DNA from: G051903925 sp051903925
GTDB taxonomy: Bacteria; Pseudomonadota; Alphaproteobacteria; Zavarziniales; Zavarziniaceae
Assembly (NCBI RefSeq): GCF_051903925.1
Contig: NZ_CP173678.1
Span: 3,038,001-3,102,000 of the forward strand
Length of the DNA: 64,000 nucleotides
Direction: 5' to 3'
Each line of letters starts with the position of its first letter. The first letter of the stretch is position 1. This document shows, one piece after another, positions 57,638 to 64,000 of the stretch. Both the position numbers and the translations under genes were made by a program. The notes below the pieces were generated by a model that did not search any database, was not told where the DNA came from, and saw only the letters and a list, made by a program, of their open reading frames with translations.

Positions 57638-57950
57638 GGGATGAAGCACAGGTGTCCCAACTCCTTACGCCAGAAACTCAATCCGGCGACGTTCGCCCGG
57701 TTCCGCCCGTCCAGGACAGCGGCACTGCCATACTGGCCCAATACGGGTTCGATTCCCGTTAACCCGCCCGATCCTGGAGATGGGACGACAACACGACGCA
57801 CCTGCACAAGAGATGGCGATCACTTTGCCCGCACTGCAAGGCTGCGCATCGTCGCAAGCGGCCGCCGCAGCGGGACCACGCTGCCATCGCGTTGTCCGGA
57901 TTCCGAATTCGACTTAGTGTCGGATCAAACAAGAATCCGGGGGGACGACG
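57638..57950. other. Intergenic region with a possible structured element
   Basis: 313 bases between the EEP gene (minus) and the PQQ dehydrogenase (plus). TCCAGGA (57710-57716) pairs with TCCTGGA (57772-57778); inside is ACGGG-TTCGATT-CCCGT (57743-57759), which looks like a tRNA T-arm but is not followed by an acceptor stem. The last 24 bases are the G-rich leader shared with the RND gene. No promoter was clear enough to call. Confidence 0.45.
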
Positions 57951-60020
57951 ATGAACTGGCGAAACGGCATCCTGGCTCTGGGGGCTGTCCTATCCCTGTC
58001 GTCGCTGACCCTGGCGCCGGCATCGCTGCGCGCGGCCGACCTGCACGATGGCGCCGACGGGGCCGACTGGCCCGCCTTTGGCCGGACCTATGGCGAGCAG
58101 CACTACAGCCCACTTGACCAGGTGAACGCGCAGACCGTCTCGCGCCTCGGCCTGTCCTGGTTCATGGACCTGGGCGCGGGCAACCCGGCCACCATCCCGG
58201 TCGCGGTCGACGGCATTCTCTACTTCGCCAGCGGCCTCAGCGTCGTGCACGCGGTCGAGGCGCAGAGCGGGCGCCTGCTGTGGACCTATGACCCGGAGGT
58301 GGGTGCCGTAGCCGGGCACAAGATGCGGCAGGGCTGGGGCAGCCGGGGCATCGGCTACTGGAACGGCAAGGTCTATACCGGCTCGGCGGACGGTCGCCTG
58401 ATCGCCATCGACGTCAAGACGGGCAAGCCGGTCTGGAGCGTGATGACGGTCGATCCAAAGGATGGCCGCTACATCACGGGTGCACCCCGCCTGTTCGACG
58501 GCAAGGTGATCATCGGCCATGGCGGCGGGGATTCGGCCGACATCCGTGGCTATGTCACGACCTATGACGCGGAGACGGGGGCCCAGCTCTGGCGTTTCTT
58601 CACCGTGCCGGGCAATCCGGCGGACGGGTTCGAGGATGCCACCCAGGAAATGGCGGCGAAGACCTGGGGCGGGGAATGGTGGAAGCACGGCGGCGGCGGC
58701 AATGTCTGGAACGCCATCACCTATGACGCCGAGACGGACACCGTCTTCCTGGGCACGGGCAATGGCGCGCCCTGGAACCGGCGCATCCGCAGCGCCGACA
58801 TCGGCGACAACCTGTTCCTGTGCTCCATCGTGGCGCTGGATGCAAAGACGGGCGCCTACAAGTGGCATTACCAGGTCAATCCGGGCGAGACCTGGGACTA
58901 TAACGCCGCGATGACGATGAACCTGGCCGACATCACGATCGATGGCCGGGTCCGCAAGGTGCTGATGCAGGCACCCAAGAATGGCTTCCTCTATGTGCTG
59001 GACCGTGTCACCGGCGAACTGCTGCGGGCGGACAGGATCGCCAAGGTAACCTGGGCGACCGGCATCGACATGGCCACGGGGCGCCCGATGGAGGTGCCGG
59101 AGGCACGCTATCCGGGCGGCAAGGACTTCGCCCTGTGGCCGGGTGCCAACGGCGCGCATTCCTGGATGCCCTCGGCCTGGAGCCCGAAGGCCGGCCTGCT
59201 CTACATCCCCACGATGGAGCAGGGCCTGACCTATAACGACAAGGACATCACGGGCCAGTCCTGGCACCGGCGGGCCGGCAATGCCTATGACTTCGCCATC
59301 AATGTCGGCATGGAGATCAAGGACCCGCTCCAGAATACCGGCTGGCTGCTGGCGATCGACCCGGCGACGGGGGAGCAGCGCTGGAAGGTGCAGAATGCGG
59401 CCTACTGGAACGGCGGGGTGCTGGCCACCGGCGGCGATCTGGTGTTCCAGGGCCAGACCAATGGCATCCTGACCGCGTACGAGGCGGCGACGGGCAAGCC
59501 GCTGTGGACCTTCGACGCGCAGGTGCCGATCATCGCCGCCCCCATCACCTACAGCGTCGGGGGCACGCAGTACCTGACGATCCTGGTCGGCATGGGCACC
59601 AGCGGCACGATGATGAGCCGTGACATCCCGATCCCCGTCGACAGCCGCAACCAGGCCAAGCGCGTGCTGACCTTCGCCCTTGATGGGAAGGGTGCGCTGC
59701 CCCCGCCGCGTCCCGTGGAGCTGATCGCGGCAGAGGATCCGGATTTCCACTCCGATCCCGCGGCCGAAGCGCTGGGCGCCGTCACCTACGCCTATCAGTG
59801 CGTCGTCTGCCACGGGATGGAGGCGATATCCGGCGGCGCCGCGCCCGACCTGCGCACCTCGCCCATCGTTCCGTCGGCCGAGCTGTTCGGTGAGGTGGTG
59901 CGCGATGGCTCCCTGGCGCGCAGCGGCATGCCGGGCTTCGACCACTACAGCGATGCGGAGCTTGAGGCGCTGCGCCAGTACATCCGCGCCCGCGCCAACG
60001 ACCTGCGCTCGGGCCAATAG
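57951..60020 (+). CDS. PQQ-dependent quinohaemoprotein alcohol dehydrogenase-like protein
   Basis: 689 residues. Signal peptide about 1-28, then an eight-bladed propeller (repeats such as TGSADGRLIAIDVKTGKPVW, LDAKTGAYKWHYQ) and a C-terminal cytochrome c with CxxCH (Cys617, Cys620, His621). Oxidises an alcohol or aldehyde in the periplasm. Two family features are altered: the vicinal Cys-Cys found next to PQQ in alcohol dehydrogenases is absent (KMRQGWGSRGIGYW), and the residue two after the catalytic Asp is Asn (TWDYNAAM), not the Asp that marks lanthanide-dependent enzymes. Confidence 0.88.
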   Translation: MNWRNGILALGAVLSLSSLTLAPASLRAADLHDGADGADWPAFGRTYGEQHYSPLDQVNAQTVSRLGLSWFMDLGAGNPATIPVAVDGILYFASGLSVVHAVEAQSGRLLWTYDPEVGAVAGHKMRQGWGSRGIGYWNGKVYTGSADGRLIAIDVKTGKPVWSVMTVDPKDGRYITGAPRLFDGKVIIGHGGGDSADIRGYVTTYDAETGAQLWRFFTVPGNPADGFEDATQEMAAKTWGGEWWKHGGGGNVWNAITYDAETDTVFLGTGNGAPWNRRIRSADIGDNLFLCSIVALDAKTGAYKWHYQVNPGETWDYNAAMTMNLADITIDGRVRKVLMQAPKNGFLYVLDRVTGELLRADRIAKVTWATGIDMATGRPMEVPEARYPGGKDFALWPGANGAHSWMPSAWSPKAGLLYIPTMEQGLTYNDKDITGQSWHRRAGNAYDFAINVGMEIKDPLQNTGWLLAIDPATGEQRWKVQNAAYWNGGVLATGGDLVFQGQTNGILTAYEAATGKPLWTFDAQVPIIAAPITYSVGGTQYLTILVGMGTSGTMMSRDIPIPVDSRNQAKRVLTFALDGKGALPPPRPVELIAAEDPDFHSDPAAEALGAVTYAYQCVVCHGMEAISGGAAPDLRTSPIVPSAELFGEVVRDGSLARSGMPGFDHYSDAELEALRQYIRARANDLRSGQ

Positions 60021-60091
60021 GCATCGGTCCGGATTGACCCCGGCCCCCGCGACCGGCAGCGTCTGGGGCGACGCTGCCGGCCGGAGGTTCG

Positions 60092-61075
60092 ATGCCGACT
60101 TTTCCCGCAATCACCATCGACGACGTCCGGGATGCGCAGCGCCTGCTGGCGCCAGTCGCCGTGCGTACGCCACTGCTTGAGAATGCGGTGCTGAACGCGC
60201 GTGCCGGGCGCCGCGTCCTGCTGAAGGCGGAGGGGTTGCAGCACACCGGCTCGTTCAAGTTCCGCGGGGCCTATAACCGGCTGGCGCGCATTCCGGAGGC
60301 GCAGCGAAGTGCCGGCGTCGTCGCCTGGTCGTCCGGCAATCATGCGCAAGGCGTAGCCGCGGCTGCCCGCCTGCTCGGCATGCCGGCGACCATCGTGATG
60401 CCGGCCGACGCACCCGCCATCAAGCGCCGCAATACCGAGGCGCTGGGGGCCGTGGTCGTGCCCTATGACCGTGCGACCGAGGACCGGGAAGCGATCGCCA
60501 CGGCGCTGGCTACGGCGCGCGGGGCCGTTCTGGTGCCCAGCTACGACGATCCGTTCATCATGGCGGGGCAGGGGACGGCCGGCCTGGAGATCCTGGAGCA
60601 GGCGCGCGACCAGGGCGCCCGGGTGGGGCAGGTCCTGATCCCATGCGGCGGCGGTGGCCTGTCGTCGGGCATTGCCACGGCGGTCAAGGATGGCGATCCG
60701 ACGATCCAGATCTTTCCCGTGGAGCCGGCCGCGTTCGACGACACCGCCCGGTCGCTGGCCAGCGGCCGGCGCGAGCAGGTGGTGCCGGGCGGCACCTCGA
60801 TCTGCGATGCGCTGATGTCGCCGAGCCCGGGGGCGCTGACCTTCCCCATTCTCCAGGCACTATCGGCCGGCGGCCTGACCGTCACGGACGATCAGGTGCG
60901 CGATGCGGTTCGCTTCGCCTTCGAGGTGCTGAAGCTGGTGGTGGAGCCGGGCGGTGCCGTGGCGCTGGCCACCGTGCTGGCGGGCACCGCCCCCAGTTCA
61001 GCGGCCGACACGATTGTCGTCCTGTCGGGCGCCAACATCGACCCCGCCCTGCACGCCGCAATCGTCACGGGGTAG
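60092..61075 (+). CDS. Threonine/serine dehydratase-like PLP enzyme
   Basis: 327 residues, fold-type II. PLP Lys56 in HTGSFKFRGAYNRL, phosphate loop PCGGGGLSSGIATAV. Could be a catabolic threonine dehydratase, a serine/threonine ammonia-lyase or a serine racemase; the regulatory ACT domain of IlvA is absent. ATG at 60092 with GGAGG six bases upstream, 71 bases after the dehydrogenase stop. Confidence 0.88.
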   Translation: MPTFPAITIDDVRDAQRLLAPVAVRTPLLENAVLNARAGRRVLLKAEGLQHTGSFKFRGAYNRLARIPEAQRSAGVVAWSSGNHAQGVAAAARLLGMPATIVMPADAPAIKRRNTEALGAVVVPYDRATEDREAIATALATARGAVLVPSYDDPFIMAGQGTAGLEILEQARDQGARVGQVLIPCGGGGLSSGIATAVKDGDPTIQIFPVEPAAFDDTARSLASGRREQVVPGGTSICDALMSPSPGALTFPILQALSAGGLTVTDDQVRDAVRFAFEVLKLVVEPGGAVALATVLAGTAPSSAADTIVVLSGANIDPALHAAIVTG

Positions 61076-61089
61076 GGGCGCACCCTGCG

Positions 61090-61120
61090 CCCTCTCCCGT
61101 CGCGGAGCGATGGGGGAGGG
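61090..61120. terminator. Imperfect GC-rich hairpin between convergent genes
   Basis: CCCTCTCCC (61090-61098) and GGGGGAGGG (61112-61120) pair with one mismatch between two convergent genes. A similar CCCTCTCCC/GGGAGAGGG element is common after genes in high-GC proteobacteria. Possible bidirectional terminator; no T tract. Confidence 0.35.
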
Positions 61121-61139
61121 CTGGGGTGGGGGTTGGTGC

Positions 61140-62882
61140 CTACTCCGCGGCCTGGGCCAGCGGGGCAGCCTGCGGCCCGCGGACGAGGCGGCCGGGCAGA
61201 GCGCCGGTCGCGACACCGTCGCGATAGATCACCTGGCCCGAGACGATCGTCGCGACATAGCCCTTTGCCCCCTGGAGCAGGCGCTTTCCCCCCGCCGGCA
61301 GGTCGAAGGTGATGCGCGGCCGCTCGATCTGCAGCGCGTCCATGTCGATGACGTTCAAGTCCGCCTTGTACCCTGGCGCCACGACGCCGCGGTCGGCCAG
61401 GCCCACCGCCCGGGCCGTGTCGTGCGTCTGCCGCTTCACGATCCATTCGATGGGGAAGCGTCCCTCGGCCCGGTCGCGGCCCCAATGGCTGAGTGCATAG
61501 GTCGTGAAGCTGGCGTCGGAGATGATGCCGACATGGGCGCCGCCGTCGCCCAGGCCCGGCAGCGTATCCTTGTGCGCCATCATCTCGCGCGCCGCATCCA
61601 GGTTGAAGTGCGCGTAGTTGGCGAACGGCGAATAGAGGAAGCCGCGCCCCTCGTCCTGGAGCATCAGTTCGATCGCGATCTCTTCCGGGCGGCGGCCTTC
61701 GCGTGCCGCCTGGGCGGCCAGCGACGTCTCCCGCGGCGGCTCGTAGTCGGGTGGGGTGCCCAGCGGGAAGATCATCTCGAAATGGCTCAGCCGCTTGGCC
61801 AGCGCCACGTGGCCCTTGGCCATCGTCTCGGACAGAAGCTGCGCGCGGAATGCGGGATCGCGCAGGGCGGCGACCTTCTCCTCCAGCGACTTGTCCGCCA
61901 CCTGGGCCCAGGACGGGTGCATGGTGAAGGGGTTCAGGCTGGCCTGCAGGCCCAGCAGGATGCCGATGGGACGCGGCGCCACCTGCGCCTTGATCGGCAG
62001 GCCATTGTTGGCGGCCTTCTCCATCCGGGCCAGCAGGACCCGCCACATGCTTTCCCGCGTGTGCGGCTGCGCCATGGAAAAGCTCATCGGCCGGCCGGAG
62101 GCGGTCACGATCCGCTCCAGCATGTCGAACTCGGCGTCGAGGTCGGGCGTGTCGAAGTCGGAGATCACTTCCAGCACGCCGCGGCCGGCGTCGCTGATCC
62201 CCATGGCGATGCCGGTCAGCTCTGCCTCGGTCGCGCGGAGCGAGGGGGTGGGATCGCCCTTCACCGTGCGGTGGTTGAGCGAGCGCGAGGTCGAGAAGCC
62301 GATGGCGCCGGCGCGCATGGCGTCCGCCGTGATGCGCCGCATCTCGGCAATGTCGTGATCCGTCGCGGCTTCCAGCTTGGCGCCGCGCTCTCCCATGACA
62401 TAGACGCGCAGCGCGCCATGCGGCAGCTGGGCGCAGAAGTCGATGTCATGCGGCCGGGCGTCCAGCGTGTCGAGGTACTCGGCAAAGCTCTCCCACTCCC
62501 AGGTCAGGCCCTCGTAGAGAGCGGCACCGGGAATGTCCTCCACCCCTTCCATCAACTCGACCAGCCGCTCGCGGTCATGCGGCTTCACCGGCGCGAAGCC
62601 GACGCCGCAATTGCCCATGACGGCGGTCGTCACGCCGTGCCAGCTGGACGGCGCCAGCGCGCTGTCCCAGGACACCTGGCCGTCATAATGGGTGTGGATG
62701 TCGACGAAGCCGGGGGTGACGATCTTGCCCTTGGCGTCGATCTCCTCCCGGCCGGCTCCCGCGACCGTGCCGACCGCGACGATGATGCCGTCCTGCACGG
62801 CGACGTCCGCCGGGCGAAGGGGGCTGCCCGTACCGTCGGCCAGCATGCCGCCGCGGATCACCAGATCGTATTGCGCCGCCAT
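61140..62882 (-). CDS. N-acyl-D-amino-acid deacylase/D-aminoacylase-type amidohydrolase
   Basis: 580 residues. Amidohydrolase fold with metal-binding GFVDIHTHYDGQVSWD, VMGNCGVGFAPV, and GDGGAHVGIISDASF. Hydrolyses an N-acyl amino acid or a cyclic amide; D-aminoacylase is the nearest characterised group. ATG at 62882 with GGAGG seven bases upstream. The MarR gene lies just upstream on the same strand, and a palindrome sits in the 85-base gap, so MarR control is likely. Confidence 0.88.
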   Translation of the reverse strand: MAAQYDLVIRGGMLADGTGSPLRPADVAVQDGIIVAVGTVAGAGREEIDAKGKIVTPGFVDIHTHYDGQVSWDSALAPSSWHGVTTAVMGNCGVGFAPVKPHDRERLVELMEGVEDIPGAALYEGLTWEWESFAEYLDTLDARPHDIDFCAQLPHGALRVYVMGERGAKLEAATDHDIAEMRRITADAMRAGAIGFSTSRSLNHRTVKGDPTPSLRATEAELTGIAMGISDAGRGVLEVISDFDTPDLDAEFDMLERIVTASGRPMSFSMAQPHTRESMWRVLLARMEKAANNGLPIKAQVAPRPIGILLGLQASLNPFTMHPSWAQVADKSLEEKVAALRDPAFRAQLLSETMAKGHVALAKRLSHFEMIFPLGTPPDYEPPRETSLAAQAAREGRRPEEIAIELMLQDEGRGFLYSPFANYAHFNLDAAREMMAHKDTLPGLGDGGAHVGIISDASFTTYALSHWGRDRAEGRFPIEWIVKRQTHDTARAVGLADRGVVAPGYKADLNVIDMDALQIERPRITFDLPAGGKRLLQGAKGYVATIVSGQVIYRDGVATGALPGRLVRGPQAAPLAQAAE

Positions 62883-62936
62883 CTTGCGTCCTCCGGTTCT
62901 TGGAATGTTGTTGTGTTCTGTCGTCAGAATTAGCTG

Positions 62937-62949
62937 ATACCGGCGGTAT
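62937..62949. promoter_or_regulatory. Palindrome ATACCGGCGGTAT upstream of the amidohydrolase
   Basis: A perfect 13-base palindrome about a central G, 55 bases before the amidohydrolase start and 19 bases after the MarR stop. Its core is the same as the site at 52699-52711 before the flavin monooxygenase. A candidate operator for the adjacent MarR or for a common regulator. Confidence 0.55.
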
Positions 62950-62967
62950 TGTCAAAGCTGCCGGAGC

Positions 62968-63486
62968 TCACGCAGTCTCTTCCAGGTCCTTCAGGCGCTC
63001 GTCCCGTGTCGCGGCCAGCGCCGCGTAGACCCCCTCGAACACGGCGAGCATGGCCGGCAGGTCAACGCCCGGCAGCAGCGCGCCAAGGCGGTCGGCCAGG
63101 TCCGACTCGAACGCGGCAAGCCGGGCAAGGCCGGCCGGCGTCATGACCACGCGCACCACGCGCCCGTCCACCGGGTCCGAGCGCTCCACCGTCCAGCCCT
63201 TGTCCCGCAGGGTCGCCAGGACGGCGGAGATGGTCGGTTTCTTCACGGCCAGCGCGGCCGCCACCTCACCCGCCCGCCTGGCGCCGGAGCGCAGGTAGAG
63301 CATCGCGCGGTACTGCGCCATCGAGATGTCGGACGGTCGCGCCGCCTGCTCGAACTCGCGGTAGAGGGCGACGATGCTGCGCACGGCATGGACGTGCCCC
63401 TGGCGCAGGTCTCCGTCCCGCGCAGGCAGGACGGGGGCGTCGGCGTCGGCGTCGTGGGCGGGTTCGTCCGGCGTGCGTAGGGTCAT
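62968..63486 (-). CDS. MarR-family transcriptional regulator
   Basis: 172 residues. Winged helix with the recognition segment RAGEVAAALAVKKPTISAVLATLRDKGWVE-like (KKPTISAVLATLRDKGWTVERSDPVDGR; Asp-Gly-Arg wing). The N-terminal helices include MAQYRAMLYLRSG. ATG at 63486. Upstream of the amidohydrolase on the same strand and probably its regulator; also lies next to a REP-like repeat. Confidence 0.9.
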   Translation of the reverse strand: MTLRTPDEPAHDADADAPVLPARDGDLRQGHVHAVRSIVALYREFEQAARPSDISMAQYRAMLYLRSGARRAGEVAAALAVKKPTISAVLATLRDKGWTVERSDPVDGRVVRVVMTPAGLARLAAFESDLADRLGALLPGVDLPAMLAVFEGVYAALAATRDERLKDLEETA

Positions 63487-63537
63487 GCTTTCACTTCCAC
63501 ATTACCACCTCATCAGGAGGTGCGAGCCAATGGCGCG

Positions 63538-63609
63538 CCTCGAAGGATGGGCAGCCGTCGCACGGGTTGCCGATCCTTCGAGACGCACCTGCGGTACTTC
63601 TCAGGATGA
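63538..63609. repeat. REP-like palindrome, diverged copy
   Basis: CCTCGAAGGATGGGCAGC and GCCGATCCTTCGAGACGC form a hairpin, with CTCAGGATGAAG at one flank, as in the long element at 8629-8729. Together with CACCTC/GAGGTG at 63506-63522 it fills the spacer between the MarR gene and the final amidohydrolase. Confidence 0.6.
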
Positions 63610-63624
63610 AGTTGGGAAGAAATG

Positions 63625-64000
63625 CTAGGTCGGGGCGCGGTCGAGGCCGTAGAGCTCGCTTACATTGCCGCGCAGAATGGCGTCGCGTTCGACCGGGTTC
63701 ATGTCCTTGGTCTGCTCGGCCAGGATCTCCTGCGACCAGGGCCAGGTCGAATCGCTGTGCGGGAAGTCATTGGCCCACATCAGGCGCTTGTAGTTGCACA
63801 GGTTGCGGACCTTGAACGCGACCCAGTCGTCCTGGAAGGTCAGGTAGATGTTCTCGGCGAAGTATTCGCTGGGCAGCTTCTTCAGTGTTTCGCCCTCCAT
63901 CCAGTGGCGATGACGCTTGTAGGCATGGTCCATGCGATACATGTAGTGCGGCGCCCAGCCGGCATCGGCCTCCACACAGACGACCTTGAGCTGGGGGAAG
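63625..64000 (-). CDS. Amidohydrolase-2 family protein (N-terminal part outside window)
   Basis: C-terminal ~125 residues of an amidohydrolase; the frame remains open to the edge of the window. VCVEADAGWAPHYMYRMDHAY and LMWANDFPHSDSTWPWSQE (the conserved DFPH.D motif) match the amidohydrolase-2/decarboxylase-like family. The reaction is unknown. Transcribed toward the MarR gene with the REP-like element between them. Confidence 0.8.
   Translation of the reverse strand, partial: FPQLKVVCVEADAGWAPHYMYRMDHAYKRHRHWMEGETLKKLPSEYFAENIYLTFQDDWVAFKVRNLCNYKRLMWANDFPHSDSTWPWSQEILAEQTKDMNPVERDAILRGNVSELYGLDRAPT

Noticed and set aside
57743..57778. tRNA gene
   Set aside because: Only a T-arm-like hairpin is present; no acceptor stem, D arm or anticodon arm can be built around it.

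Overview
The window is about 67% GC, densely coded and rich in signalling genes. Gene content (lpxD/lpxB/msbA cluster, CoxSLM-type molybdenum hydroxylase, PotB/PotC-type permeases, many PAS/GGDEF/EAL/histidine-kinase proteins, ATGA/GTGA start-stop overlaps) fits an alphaproteobacterium, probably of the Rhodospirillales and relatives. This is an inference from gene content; no rRNA or tRNA gene is present to settle it. I see no CRISPR array, prophage or intact insertion sequence.

Layout. 1-1326: end of a polyamine-type ABC importer. 1335-6470: hybrid histidine kinase, an anti-sigma-factor kinase plus STAS antagonist pair, and a PAS-GGDEF cyclase. 6513-10259: a class III nucleotide cyclase with an unusual central Rossmann-like domain, convergent with an aldehyde dehydrogenase across a REP-like palindrome. 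10356-15947 (minus): an envelope-lipid operon lpxB-lpxD-acyl carrier protein-ketoacyl synthase-MsbA-type exporter, with a PAP2 phosphatase divergent from it. 17002-26772 (minus): a molybdenum-hydroxylase cluster reading coxG, coxS, coxL (form II), coxM, MoxR ATPase, VWA protein, two XdhC-family proteins, a MoeA/CinA-like plus MocA-like fusion, and an IscU/SufU-like scaffold; many of these overlap by 4 to 13 bases and look translationally coupled.

27049-45019: a mixed region holding a sugar aminotransferase, two hotdog thioesterases, a Baeyer-Villiger-type monooxygenase, a histidine kinase coupled to a receiver-PP2C phosphatase, a divergent c-haem-binding histidine kinase, an amidase, a DUF899 protein, a ferredoxin operon, an MFS transporter, a TerC protein, an ABC-F ATPase and a secreted GNTGN-repeat protein with a clear terminator.

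45174-49980 is a compact signalling island on the plus strand: a FIST sensor, a GGDEF-EAL protein with no ordinary start codon near the FIST stop, a histidine kinase whose membrane domain looks like a plant/cyanobacterial ethylene-receptor domain, and a stand-alone receiver. 50264-61075 holds an RND/MMPL transporter, a second flavin monooxygenase, a YceI protein, a phospholipase D / EEP nuclease pair, a PQQ quinohaemoprotein dehydrogenase and a PLP lyase: an oxidative lipid/alcohol theme. 61140-64000 has a D-aminoacylase-type amidohydrolase, a MarR regulator and the end of a second amidohydrolase.

The most interesting points are the ethylene-receptor-like kinase island, the cyclase with a SLOG-like domain, a 13-base palindrome (core TACCGGCGGTA) upstream of two separate oxidative/hydrolytic genes, a family of REP-like palindromes, and the tightly coupled Mo-hydroxylase maturation genes.
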